Below, in pieces: positions 52,163-60,936 of a DNA stretch of 64,000 nt; the first letter of the stretch is position 1, and every line of letters begins with the position of its first letter. This stretch comes from Bacillota bacterium (GTDB lineage: Bacteria > Bacillota_I > Bacilli_A > RFN20 > CAG-826). Under the pieces are notes generated by a model. It did no database searches, had not been told where the DNA came from, and worked only from the letters and a program-made list of their open reading frames with translations. The stretch spans positions 186,001 to 250,000 of the forward strand of contig JAEWMX010000015.1 in assembly GCA_023393065.1 (NCBI GenBank), read 5' to 3'. The position numbers were made by a program, and so were the translations under genes.

Positions 52163-53037
52163 TTAAAACCAAAAATACGCGATAGGAGGCTCTTTTTCTC
52201 TTTAAAATTGTTACGATTTTTCATGACGTTCTCGATATCGTCATACATCGCTTGAGCGCTCTGATAGCGATCGATAGGATTTTTCCGACACGCCTTGATA
52301 ATGATTTTTTCGACTTCGCGCGAAATGGACGGATCAACTTTTGAAGGTGTGGGAAAGGGCCGTTTGATGTGCGCGACAGCGATGTCAACCGGCAGGGCTT
52401 CATCGAATGGTACATGTCCGGTTACGAGCTCAAAGAAGGTAATTCCCAAAGCGTAGATGTCGCTGAGAGGAGTCGGCTTCTTGCCTTGGCACAGTTCGGG
52501 AGCGAGATAGTGGACGCTGCCTAAAATATGCTCATCGGGGTTGGTATTGTTCATCTCTTCGTTGGTGGCGATGCCAAAATCACCTAGCTTAATCGTGCCA
52601 TCGGCCATGTAATAGACATTATGCGGTTTAATATCCCGATGGATGACGCCATGATTGTGAATATAGATCGCCGCGCTTAGTATTTGCAGCATTATTTCGC
52701 AAGCCTCATAGGGTTGCATTTTTGTCAGGAAAAGCAGTTTTTCGTGTAAGGTTTGCCCTTTGACATATTCGTTGGCCATATATGGGCGGCCATTGACTTC
52801 TCCGTTATTATAAACTTTGATGATGTTTGGATGCTGAAGGCTCGCCACCGCGGCGACCTCATGCTTAAAACGGCGAATGTTTTCATAATCGCCCATCAGT
52901 TCTTCTTTCATGATTTTAATGGCGACGACGCGCTTAGAGATGACATCGGTCGCCTCGTAGACTTCCGACATCCCGCCCGTGCCTATTCGGCTCGTGATGC
53001 GATAGCGATCATCGACCTTATCACCGATTTTGATCAT
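52159..53037 (-). CDS. prkC: Ser/Thr protein kinase PrkC-like, catalytic domain only
   Basis: 292 residues. The Hanks-type kinase is complete: GTGGMSEVYEA (glycine loop), VAIKIM (Lys41), HRDIKPHNVYY (catalytic Asp), LGDFGIA and LAPELCQ. After the kinase fold only about 25 residues remain (ending LLSRIFGFK). There is no membrane helix and none of the PASTA repeats by which PrkC senses cell-wall fragments. It must therefore be a soluble kinase. PrpC, its phosphatase, is encoded just upstream with a 17-base overlap. Confidence 0.93.
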   Translation of the reverse strand: MIKIGDKVDDRYRITSRIGTGGMSEVYEATDVISKRVVAIKIMKEELMGDYENIRRFKHEVAAVASLQHPNIIKVYNNGEVNGRPYMANEYVKGQTLHEKLLFLTKMQPYEACEIMLQILSAAIYIHNHGVIHRDIKPHNVYYMADGTIKLGDFGIATNEEMNNTNPDEHILGSVHYLAPELCQGKKPTPLSDIYALGITFFELVTGHVPFDEALPVDIAVAHIKRPFPTPSKVDPSISREVEKIIIKACRKNPIDRYQSAQAMYDDIENVMKNRNNFKEKKSLLSRIFGFK

Positions 53038-53779
53038 TTTTAATGACCTCCCAATAAGCGATGGCGATATTGTCGGAACCGCCGTTATTGTTTGCGACTT
53101 TGATGAGGGTTTCGACCTTCTGCTCAGGGCGTTCTTCGGTCGTCAAAATGGCATGCATTTCCTTCTCACTGATATTGTTATAAAGCCCATCGCTGCAAAG
53201 CAAGATGGAAAAACCGACATAAGCCGCGGAATTGATGTCGAGAGTCAAGGAAGGATAGATGCCAAGCGCATTCATCAAGACGTGGCGCTTTGGGTGCGTG
53301 GCTATTTCTTCTTTGCTGATTTTACCGGTCCGATACAAATAATCGACATACGTCTGGTCGCTGGTTAAGCGTTCCATGCCTTCATAGCGGACGGCATAGG
53401 CTCGCGAATCGCCAATATTGGCGATGATGATATGATCTTCGATAATTAGCGCCGCGACAAGAGTGGTGCCCATATCTTTATAAGCTTCGTTAGCGTAAGC
53501 TGCGTCATAGATTGCGTTATTAGCGAGATGAATCGCTTTTGATAACCATCTTCTAGCAAAAAAGGGATGGATGAACTTCGGCTTATTCTTAAAGGCCTCG
53601 CTAAGAATGCTGACGGCGGTACGCGAGGCATAATCGCCTTTGTTGTGGCCACCCATGCCGTCGCAGACGACCATCAAGACGTCGCCATCGGCATTTGTTA
53701 AAACAGCGGCTTGATCCTCGTTGCTGACGCGGACGCGACCGATGTCGATGCGAAAGGCAAAATTACCTTTGGTTCTCAT
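53021..53779 (-). CDS. prpC: PP2C-type protein phosphatase PrpC
   Basis: 252 residues from the ATG at 53779, with AAGGAGAG before it; a longer frame lies inside rlmN. NEDQAAV, VVCDGMGGHNKGD, NIGDSRAY and GGSDNIAI are the metal-binding PP2C motifs. It removes phosphate from proteins modified by the neighbouring kinase. Its ATG overlaps the rlmN stop. Confidence 0.96.
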   Translation of the reverse strand: MRTKGNFAFRIDIGRVRVSNEDQAAVLTNADGDVLMVVCDGMGGHNKGDYASRTAVSILSEAFKNKPKFIHPFFARRWLSKAIHLANNAIYDAAYANEAYKDMGTTLVAALIIEDHIIIANIGDSRAYAVRYEGMERLTSDQTYVDYLYRTGKISKEEIATHPKRHVLMNALGIYPSLTLDINSAAYVGFSILLCSDGLYNNISEKEMHAILTTEERPEQKVETLIKVANNNGGSDNIAIAYWEVIKNDQNR

Positions 53780-54813
53780 GCTCTCTCCTTCGCTCGGAGC
53801 TGGCCGCACGCCGCGTCGATATCGGCGCCAAATTCTTTGCGGACCGTCGAAGTGATACCGCGCTTAGTCAACTGATTTTGAAAGGCCTTCACGGCTAGAT
53901 CATCGCTGCGGCGAAAGCCTTTTTCATCAATGGCGTTATACGGAATCAGGTTGACATAGGCTTCGATTCCGCGAATTAAATCCGAGAGCTCGTCAGCATG
54001 AGCTATGGCATCGTTGACCCCCGCTAACAAAATATACTCAAAAGTTACGCGCCGACCGGTTTTAAAGACGTAATATTTAATGGCTTCGATGAGCGAAGCA
54101 AGGGGGTAAGCCTGATTAATTCTCATGAGTTTACTACGTAAAATATCATTGGGTGCATGAAGAGAAATGGCGAGATTGACTTGCATTTCAGCATCGGCAT
54201 AATCATAGATGCGCGGGACGATTCCACATGTTGAGACGGTGATGCGTCGGGCGCCGATGGCAAAGGCTTTGGGGTGATTGGCAATGCGAATAAAATCCAT
54301 CACATTTTCAAAATTGTCAAATGGCTCGCCAGTGCCCATGACCACGATGTGAGTGACCACTTCACCATCACCTTCCGCAGCCAATAAATTGTTCATGACG
54401 ATGATTTGGCCGACCATCTCATCAACTTCGAGATTGCGCTGCTTCTTAAGAAGACCTGAAGCGCAGAACGAACAACCCATGTTGCAACCGACTTGGCTCG
54501 AAACGCACAAGGCGTTTCCGTAGTTATAGCGTAGCAAGGCGGTTTCAATCTTATTTCCATCTTTTAGTTCTAATAGAAGTTTGATTGTTCCATCTTGTGA
54601 TTTTTGTACTTTGTAAATGCTGGGCAAAGCGAAATAGTACTCGCTTTTAAGCACTTCGCGAAAGGCCAAGGAAACATCGCTCATCTCATCAAATGACTGA
54701 GCTTTTTTCTCATAAATCCACGCGAAAAGCTGGGTGGCCCGATAGGATTTCTGGCCTTTAGCAAGCATTGCCTGCACGAGTTTTTCGTGGCTGATGCCGT
54801 AGATGTTATTCAC
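53776..54813 (-). CDS. rlmN: 23S rRNA (adenine-C2)-methyltransferase RlmN
   Basis: 345 residues, a radical-SAM enzyme. The cluster motif is CNMGCSFCASG (about 110), the second half has RRITVSTCGIVPRIYDYAD, and a C-terminal cysteine (DIDAACGQL) completes the methyl-transfer pair. It methylates A2503 of 23S rRNA and A37 of some tRNAs. It overlaps the degenerate rsmB gene by eight bases. Confidence 0.96.
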   Translation of the reverse strand: MNNIYGISHEKLVQAMLAKGQKSYRATQLFAWIYEKKAQSFDEMSDVSLAFREVLKSEYYFALPSIYKVQKSQDGTIKLLLELKDGNKIETALLRYNYGNALCVSSQVGCNMGCSFCASGLLKKQRNLEVDEMVGQIIVMNNLLAAEGDGEVVTHIVVMGTGEPFDNFENVMDFIRIANHPKAFAIGARRITVSTCGIVPRIYDYADAEMQVNLAISLHAPNDILRSKLMRINQAYPLASLIEAIKYYVFKTGRRVTFEYILLAGVNDAIAHADELSDLIRGIEAYVNLIPYNAIDEKGFRRSDDLAVKAFQNQLTKRGITSTVRKEFGADIDAACGQLRAKERA

Positions 54814-56074
54814 TCGGCAGAGCCTCGACTTTTCGTTTCATGATCGCATAATAAAGCGCGGTGTCGAGGGAATCGAACGGAAATCTCTGCTTTTCTTCTA
54901 TGAGCGTAAAATCGCGGTGGCGATCTAAGAAATCCATAATTAACGAGCGGCCTTCCTTGCGGTTGATGGTCGACACCATGTAGACGAGGTTTCCTTCATC
55001 GGCGACATAAGACGCGCAACTATCGAGCGTCTCTTTTTGTTTAGCGACTAATTCGTCGATGCTCTCGCGCTTAAAGTGCAATAGATAATCGGGGTAGGCC
55101 CGAATTAAATCAAAGTTGGAACTGCGGGGATGGACGATGACGAGATCCTGAGGTCTTGAAATCGCGGCTTTCATCTCCGTCGGTTCCGCTCCGAAAAAAT
55201 TGACATTAGTCAACTGGTTATAGCGAATAATCTTCGAAATGTCGAGTCGTTCGTCGACATTCGGCACGCCGAGATTAAGGCCGATGGTCTTATGATATTT
55301 CAAGAAAAATTCGCGAATTACGGAATTGTCTTCCGCCGAGTACAAAAAGGCTTCGGTGACACTATCAAGGCAAATTTTATCCATTAACTCTTTAATGCCC
55401 ATCTTCATTAGGAAAACATCGAAACTCTGAAAGAAAATATTCTTGCGAATCGGCGCTTTGCCTTGGTAGATGACGACATCGTCAAGCGGTGCCTCGCGAA
55501 ATTCTTGATTGTCTTCAAGAACTTCCTTAACCGTAGTGGCTAAAGTGTTGACACGGCAGCTCTGAAGCTGGGGTTTGTTGTTCTTTTTTAATAATTTGTA
55601 AGTGACGCCTCGGCCGAAGTGTTTCTGCCACATTTTAACGAGCCATTCCGGCGTGTTAAAGCGGAGCGATAAATACTCGTATGATTCGACGGGAATCGAT
55701 TCGGGAATCAGTTCGCGAGGCGAATCCTGAAAGGCGAGCAATTTTTCGATGATGCCCATCTGCTCTTCGCTAAAAACAGTTCGCAGAAAGTCGATTATCT
55801 CATCGTGTTCAATACGTTTCAAAAACAAGTTGTTGGCCAGTGAGGCGTAGAGTAGGGCTTTTTGTTCGTCGGTGTACTCGCCGCCCAAGTCCTTGACGAT
55901 TCGCTCGAATAAAAAATGATGGCGAAGCTCGCAGCCGACGATGGCCGAGACGAGGCTTGAATGCTCCTTATCTTCCGGATGGTCTTTAAAAGCCAATCGC
56001 AAAGCATTTTGAAATTCGACATCCTGATAGAGGATTTGATTCAAAACATTCTTGACGATTTCGAGTGCTTTCAT
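54806..56074 (-). CDS. RsmB-like protein with all methyltransferase motifs lost
   Basis: 422 residues, full length for RsmB (16S rRNA m5C967 methylase). The N-terminal NusB-like helical domain (1-140) is intact, as are some later blocks (WLVKMWQKHFG, SCRVNTL). The SAM-binding loop normally reading AAPGGKT is absent around residues 232-252 (EAFLYSAEDNS). The PCSG motif is replaced by VHPRSSN (about 315) and the catalytic TC motif by MVSTINRKEG (about 366). The frame is open and the operon place is kept (before rlmN-prpC-prkC), so this is a conserved non-enzymatic protein rather than a broken gene. It may act as an RNA or ribosome binding protein. Confidence 0.85.
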   Translation of the reverse strand: MKALEIVKNVLNQILYQDVEFQNALRLAFKDHPEDKEHSSLVSAIVGCELRHHFLFERIVKDLGGEYTDEQKALLYASLANNLFLKRIEHDEIIDFLRTVFSEEQMGIIEKLLAFQDSPRELIPESIPVESYEYLSLRFNTPEWLVKMWQKHFGRGVTYKLLKKNNKPQLQSCRVNTLATTVKEVLEDNQEFREAPLDDVVIYQGKAPIRKNIFFQSFDVFLMKMGIKELMDKICLDSVTEAFLYSAEDNSVIREFFLKYHKTIGLNLGVPNVDERLDISKIIRYNQLTNVNFFGAEPTEMKAAISRPQDLVIVHPRSSNFDLIRAYPDYLLHFKRESIDELVAKQKETLDSCASYVADEGNLVYMVSTINRKEGRSLIMDFLDRHRDFTLIEEKQRFPFDSLDTALYYAIMKRKVEALPSE

Positions 56075-56122
56075 ATTTATTGCCCCAATACATAGTATAG
56101 TAATAGATTAGTGCTGTTTCTA

Positions 56123-56147
56123 CTATAAAAAACGACAAAATGTCGTT
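56123..56147 (-). terminator. Terminator before the rsmB-like gene
   Basis: AACGACA-TTT-TGTCGTT on the minus strand, followed by six T residues. It ends the gmk-priA-unknown unit. A TATACT box near 56120-56085 may start the next unit. Confidence 0.85.
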
Positions 56148-56161
56148 AAAAATGGACTTAT

Positions 56162-56602
56162 TTATTTGTTTCTGTCATCGAACTCAGCAAAGATATTGCC
56201 GTCGTAAACATCTTCTTCATCTTCTTCGGACGGCTCTTCGACAACTACGGCATTTTTCTCGGTGATAAAACGCGGGTAGTCGGGATTGATATAGCTATGG
56301 CGATGTTTTTTATCGAAATAAAAATATTCGACGCTGATATGGATGGCCATCGCTTTTAAGGTTTTAAATAAATATGTCGTCATTTTTTCTTCGAGGGCAG
56401 CGCACTCGAAAGGGGCGTGAATCCGAACGAGAACATTCCAAGATGTCTGGTCGATTCCCTCGTGGAAATAAAACGAATTAGGGGCATAAAAATTCACTTC
56501 GCTCGTCTTGACTTCGTATAGGTCAGATATTTTTTGGGTGTGTTCTTCGGAATAGGTGCCGACCATGTATTGGTCGAGACCGAGGATGGAGATGGTGATC
56601 AT
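56162..56602 (-). CDS. Conserved-looking protein with acidic tail, unknown
   Basis: 146 residues. The body (1-115) looks like a small alpha/beta domain with paired strands (ITISILGLDQYMVGTY, WNVLVRIHAPFECAALEEKM, IHISVEYFYFDKKHRH), in the style of a tautomerase-like or ferredoxin-like fold. The C-terminal 30 residues are very acidic (VVVEEPSEEDEEDVYDG). I do not recognise the family. It has its own TGC-TATAAT promoter (56641-56633) and a GAGGA ribosome site. It lies between priA and rsmB, where B. subtilis has def and fmt, so a role tied to translation or replication restart is conceivable but unproven. Confidence 0.75.
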   Translation of the reverse strand: MITISILGLDQYMVGTYSEEHTQKISDLYEVKTSEVNFYAPNSFYFHEGIDQTSWNVLVRIHAPFECAALEEKMTTYLFKTLKAMAIHISVEYFYFDKKHRHSYINPDYPRFITEKNAVVVEEPSEEDEEDVYDGNIFAEFDDRNK

Positions 56603-56632
56603 AGATGTTTCCTCGTTGCTTTCAACGCCATT

Positions 56633-56641
56633 ATTATAGCA
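56633..56641 (-). promoter_or_regulatory. Extended -10 promoter of the 146-residue gene
   Basis: TGC-TATAAT on the minus strand, in the 56-base gap after priA. The leader of about 23 bases contains a CGTTG-AAAG-CAACG hairpin and GAGGA. Confidence 0.55.
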
Positions 56642-56658
56642 CTAGCGTAAACTTTTTA

Positions 56659-58854
56659 TTAAAAGTTATAAGGATCGACATTAATCACGACATTTATCTG
56701 TCCCTTGCTTTGCAAAGCGACTAATAATTTTCGAAGGTGTTCTTTAATTTCGACATCGCTCTTATATTTCAGCAGCAAGACGCGGTGATGGACATCTTTC
56801 TCAAAATGGATATAAGGGGTGACCGGACCAAGCACCGTCACATCTTGATAATTCTCTTTTTGAATATCCTCGGCAATCGCATGGATGGTGTCAATCGCCA
56901 ACGCTTCGCTTTTCGACGATATTTGCAGGCTTGTCAAGAAGGTGTAAGGTGGATATTGCTGGGCCTTTCGGGCCAACATCTCTCTATTAAAAAACGTCTC
57001 GTAGTCTTGGGCTGCAGCAAGGCGAATCGCATAATGAGTCGGATTGTAGGTCTGAATAATCGCTTCGCCGACTTTGGCTGCTCTTCCGCTTCGACCGACG
57101 GCTTGCGTGATGAGCTCAAAAGCGCGTTCGCTGCTTCGAAACGATGGCAGGGACAAGCCGATGTCGGCCAAGACGACTCCCACGAGCGTGACATCGGGAA
57201 AATCGTGACCTTTTGCGATCATTTGCGTGCCGACTAGAATGTCAGCTTCTTTGTGACGAAACGCTTCGATTGTCTTGGCGATGTTATTACGAACGCGTCC
57301 CACATCGCTATCTAAGCGAAGTGTTTTGGCATTTGGAAAGAGCTTTTCGATTTCGCTGGCGATGCGCTCGGTGCCAAATCCGCTTTTAGAAAAGTATGTA
57401 CCACCGCATTCGGGACACATTTTGGGGGCGAATTCGACATGGTTGCAATGATGGCATTTGAGCATCTCGTCATGTTGGTGATAGGTGAGGGTGATTCCGC
57501 AGTCAGGGCATTTAAAAATGTGACCGCACGAGCGGCAAGTCACATAACCGCTAAAGCCACGGCGATTAATTAGCAATACGATTTGTTCTTTTTTGGCTAG
57601 CCGCTCATCGATTTTTTTAATTAACAAATCGGAAAACAACACCGATTGGCGAGTCAAGTTGCGCGGATTGGACAAATCAATGATTGTCACTTGTGGCAAG
57701 ACTTGATCGTTGATACGATGAGGAAGCTCTGCGTAGTGGTAGACTCCTTTTAAGGCTCGGGCCTTGCTTTCAAGCGAAGGAGTAGCGCTTCCCAGCACTA
57801 CTTTAGCGCGATGAAATTCGGCTCGCATAATGGCGATTTCCCGAGCGTGGTAAAAAGGGGTTATGTCTTGCTTATACGATTCGACATGTTCCTCATCAAG
57901 AATGAACAGACCAATGTTATCTAAAGGGGCAAAAATGGCGCTTCTGGCGCCGACGACGACACGGCATTCGCCTTTGGCGATGCGCCGATATTCATCATAT
58001 TTTTCGGCTTCGGTCAACTCGCTGTGGAGAATGGCGACATTCCCCTTAAACCGCCTTTGAAAATATTCGACCATAATCGGCGTCAAAGCAATTTCGGGAA
58101 CGAGCATCAAAACATTTCTCCCGGCTTCAATCACCGATTCGGATAAAGAGAGATACACTTCGGTTTTTCCGCTTCCCGTCACGCCTTGAAGGAGGCTGAC
58201 CGTCTTATCGCTATCTAAAATGCTTTTGACAGCCGCTTTTTGCTCATCGTTAAGTATTTTTATCGTCTCTTTTTCATATTCAGGAATTTCTAAGCGAAAA
58301 TGCTCGATCTCAACGACTTGGATGTGATTCGTCGCGATTAACTTATTGACGATGCTCGGCGATCCCGCATCTCTTTTGAGGACCTTGCCATTCGCTTTAA
58401 TAAAGCGCAGAAGGTCGATTTGGCGAGCGGTTAAATCCGTCTCATCGTCATCGATAACGGCTAGATATTTATCGAAGTAGGCTTTTGGCCCGTTGAGCGA
58501 AGAGAGTCGGGGCTTAAGCGATTTGGGCAACATCGTCTGTAGAACGCTGATTTTCGTCACTAGATAGTGGTCGCAAATCCGATCAACTAAAGCCCTCAAC
58601 TCATCGTTTAGGAGTTCGCTATCGTCTAAGACATCGATAATCTCTTGAATGTCAAAGCCCTTCTCGCGTTCGTATTCATCGAGCGTTAGATGGCTTTCTT
58701 CAACTTTCGTCACATAGCCCACGAGTTGGCGTTTGTTAAATTGAATGAGCACCCGAAAGCCAACTCGAACGTCCTTTTTGCCAAAATAGACATAAGAAAA
58801 AGGGCGATTAAGCGCATTTACTCGATGTTCAATCAGCACTTCTAATATACGCAT
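56659..58854 (-). CDS. priA: Primosomal helicase PriA
   Basis: 731 residues. The N-terminal 3' DNA-binding domain (1-110) is followed by a winged helix, a helicase core with Walker A GVTGSGKTEVYLSL (about 223) and DEEH, and paired zinc-binding cysteines (CRSCGHIFKCPDCG, CHHCNHVEFAPKMCPECGG, about 440-485). QAVGRSGRAAKVG is the arginine-finger motif. PriA restarts stalled replication forks. It lies 12 bases after gmk. B. subtilis has rpoZ and coaBC between these two genes; they are missing here. Confidence 0.97.
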   Translation of the reverse strand: MRILEVLIEHRVNALNRPFSYVYFGKKDVRVGFRVLIQFNKRQLVGYVTKVEESHLTLDEYEREKGFDIQEIIDVLDDSELLNDELRALVDRICDHYLVTKISVLQTMLPKSLKPRLSSLNGPKAYFDKYLAVIDDDETDLTARQIDLLRFIKANGKVLKRDAGSPSIVNKLIATNHIQVVEIEHFRLEIPEYEKETIKILNDEQKAAVKSILDSDKTVSLLQGVTGSGKTEVYLSLSESVIEAGRNVLMLVPEIALTPIMVEYFQRRFKGNVAILHSELTEAEKYDEYRRIAKGECRVVVGARSAIFAPLDNIGLFILDEEHVESYKQDITPFYHAREIAIMRAEFHRAKVVLGSATPSLESKARALKGVYHYAELPHRINDQVLPQVTIIDLSNPRNLTRQSVLFSDLLIKKIDERLAKKEQIVLLINRRGFSGYVTCRSCGHIFKCPDCGITLTYHQHDEMLKCHHCNHVEFAPKMCPECGGTYFSKSGFGTERIASEIEKLFPNAKTLRLDSDVGRVRNNIAKTIEAFRHKEADILVGTQMIAKGHDFPDVTLVGVVLADIGLSLPSFRSSERAFELITQAVGRSGRAAKVGEAIIQTYNPTHYAIRLAAAQDYETFFNREMLARKAQQYPPYTFLTSLQISSKSEALAIDTIHAIAEDIQKENYQDVTVLGPVTPYIHFEKDVHHRVLLLKYKSDVEIKEHLRKLLVALQSKGQINVVINVDPYNF

Positions 58855-58866
58855 TCCGGCCCTTTA

Positions 58867-59466
58867 TTATTTAATGAGTTTGGCATTTAATTTATTTCTA
58901 ATTATTTCCCTTATTTCCTTTCCGGCGCGATCCGGACGATCATTTAAAACAACATATTCATAGTGATATTTGAGATGCATTTCCTTGCGGGCTTTTTGCA
59001 ACCTTTTTTGAATGACATCTTCCGGTTCGGTCGAGCGATGACGGATTCTTTTTTCAAGATCTTCGTAACTCGGCGGAATGACGAAAATGGAGACGACATT
59101 GCTGCCTTTGCAGCGACTTAAAACTTGTTTTGTCCCTTCGACTTCGATTTCGAGAACGACATTTTTTCCTTGAGCGCGCAGTTCGTCGACGTAATGCTTG
59201 GGGGTGCCATAGCGATTGCCGACAAATTCCGCCCATTCAAGAAAATTGCCTTCCTTGATGTTGCGGTCAAATTCTTCGCGAGTTACAAAAAAATAATCGA
59301 CACCATCGGTTTCGGTCTCTCGTCTTGCGCGAGTCGTCATCGAAACGCTGTAGACCAAATTTAAACTATCGTCACCCATAACATTTCGACGAATTGTGCC
59401 TTTGCCGACTCCGCTCGGGCCAGAAATAATAATAAGAAGACCTTCTTTTGGGTTTGCCATTTCCAT
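58867..59466 (-). CDS. gmk: Guanylate kinase
   Basis: 199 residues. SGPSGVGKGTIRRNV is the P-loop, VSMTTRARRETETDGVDYFF the GMP-binding block and RHRSTEPEDVIQKRL the lid. It turns GMP into GDP. The start could be 59466 or 59460; neither has a Shine-Dalgarno sequence. A TATAAT at 59485-59480 implies a leader of only about six bases for the first ATG. It is divergent from rqcH, with 66 bases between. Confidence 0.96.
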   Translation of the reverse strand: MEMANPKEGLLIIISGPSGVGKGTIRRNVMGDDSLNLVYSVSMTTRARRETETDGVDYFFVTREEFDRNIKEGNFLEWAEFVGNRYGTPKHYVDELRAQGKNVVLEIEVEGTKQVLSRCKGSNVVSIFVIPPSYEDLEKRIRHRSTEPEDVIQKRLQKARKEMHLKYHYEYVVLNDRPDRAGKEIREIIRNKLNAKLIK

Positions 59467-59517
59467 AATAAGTAAATTAATTATATGTGAATGTATAACT
59501 TAAATCAATTCTAATTA

Positions 59518-59532
59518 TGGTATAATTATAAC
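59518..59532 (+). promoter_or_regulatory. Extended -10 promoter of rqcH, leaderless start
   Basis: TGG-TATAAT (59518-59526), then six bases, then the ATG at 59533. No ribosome site is present. Confidence 0.6.
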
Positions 59533-60936
59533 ATGAGAATTAGCACGAAAGATTTTTCTGAAGTCGTCACCATCATCGCTCGTGAAGCAGTGGGCAAACA
59601 TTTGCGCAAAATAAGCTTTTATTCAAGTCGCATATTTTTCATGCAGCTCTCTTCCGGACGCAAGCGCTATTTAGTCATAAATCTCGACAACACTAATCCT
59701 TCGGTCTTTGTTGGCGAGCTATCCAACACTCCTCCGACGCTAGTAAATCCGTTCTATCTCTTTTTAAAAAAAGAACTCGGAAATGCTCTTATCAAAAATG
59801 TTGAACAAATCAATGAAGATCGCATCGTTCGCTTCGAACTCGAAATCACCACTAGCGCCTACAAGACAGTAACTCGCTACCTCTATGTCGAGCTGATCGC
59901 CGCACGACCCAATTTTATTGTCGCCGACGAAAGCGACATCATCCTAAATGCTTTTCGCAAAAATACGATCGATTCGCCCCGCATCGTGGCCCGTGGATTC
60001 AAATATGAGAAGCCACATGCTATCACACACCAAAAAAATGGTAATCAAGAACCATTTGATTACACAAAATTCCTCAATTTTGAACTGAGCCGCCTCAATC
60101 AATCTTCGATGACTAGGAGCCAAGAGAAGTTTGTAAAAATATATAAGTTCATCAATACTCGCATCAAGACTGCATCGCGGAAAATCGATAATATCAAACA
60201 GGATGTCATCAAGGCCGAGGAACAATTGATATACAAAGAATACGGGGATGCCGTCTTAGCCCATCCCGTCGATAAAAAATGGCGAACAGATAAAATCGAA
60301 GCAAATGGCGCGCTCATCAAGCTCGATGGTCTAAAAACACTCGCCGAAAACGCTCAGCAATTCTATAAACTATATAAAAAGGCAAAGAATACAATCGCTA
60401 TAAGCGATAAGCTCATCGAAAAAGCAGAAAGAGAGTTAAATGAGAGCCTTTTTATCAAGGATTTCCTCTCCTCGTCAACCGAAGAAGAGATTGAGCGTTT
60501 TGTCGTTCAAAATGCCCTGGTCACACCACACGATAAAATCCGCTTGCCAATCACCAAAAAATATGCGCCTTATCACCTCGATAGCAATGGGACGACATAC
60601 TATTTTGGCAAGACAGCCGATCAAAACGATTATCTATCCTTTGTCTATGCATCTCGCCAGCACATTTGGTTTCACCTCCTAAATCAACCCGGCGCACATG
60701 TCATCATTAAAAAACCTAACCCGACCGACGAAGATTTGATCACAGCCGCCGAAATCGCTCTGCTTTGTTCAAACCTCGATCGCGGAGATGTCATGTACGC
60801 TTACAAGAGGGACATTTCACGCGGTGATAGCAAGGGCGAAGCTCATGTAAAAAAATATGAGACGATTTATATTTCGTTTGTCCGCTCGGCAACCGAAACT
60901 CTTTTCAAAGCCGCCACGCGCTTAGAGGTAAAGTAG
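59533..60936 (+). CDS. rqcH: Ribosome quality-control protein RqcH (NFACT family), shortened
   Basis: 467 residues against about 570 in B. subtilis. The NFACT-N domain has the Asp96-Arg97 pair in QINEDRIVRFE that RqcH needs for recruiting tRNA(Ala). A coiled coil (about 185-330) is followed by the NFACT-R domain with IWFHLLNQPGAHVII and YISFVRS near the end. The helix-hairpin-helix segment between NFACT-N and the coiled coil appears to be missing. RqcH adds alanine tails to stalled peptides on 50S subunits. It lies beside gmk, like yloA in B. subtilis. A licA-like gene follows with no gap (TAG-ATG). Confidence 0.92.
   Translation: MRISTKDFSEVVTIIAREAVGKHLRKISFYSSRIFFMQLSSGRKRYLVINLDNTNPSVFVGELSNTPPTLVNPFYLFLKKELGNALIKNVEQINEDRIVRFELEITTSAYKTVTRYLYVELIAARPNFIVADESDIILNAFRKNTIDSPRIVARGFKYEKPHAITHQKNGNQEPFDYTKFLNFELSRLNQSSMTRSQEKFVKIYKFINTRIKTASRKIDNIKQDVIKAEEQLIYKEYGDAVLAHPVDKKWRTDKIEANGALIKLDGLKTLAENAQQFYKLYKKAKNTIAISDKLIEKAERELNESLFIKDFLSSSTEEEIERFVVQNALVTPHDKIRLPITKKYAPYHLDSNGTTYYFGKTADQNDYLSFVYASRQHIWFHLLNQPGAHVIIKKPNPTDEDLITAAEIALLCSNLDRGDVMYAYKRDISRGDSKGEAHVKKYETIYISFVRSATETLFKAATRLEVK

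Noticed and set aside
21469..54813. Use of UGA as tryptophan (code 4)
   Set aside because: dnaI, glgA and rlmN end at UGA where family lengths expect a stop, and tryptophans are coded by UGG.
54806..56074. rsmB-like gene as a pseudogene
   Set aside because: Length, frame, overlap with rlmN and several non-catalytic blocks are intact; it is better described as a non-enzymatic homologue.
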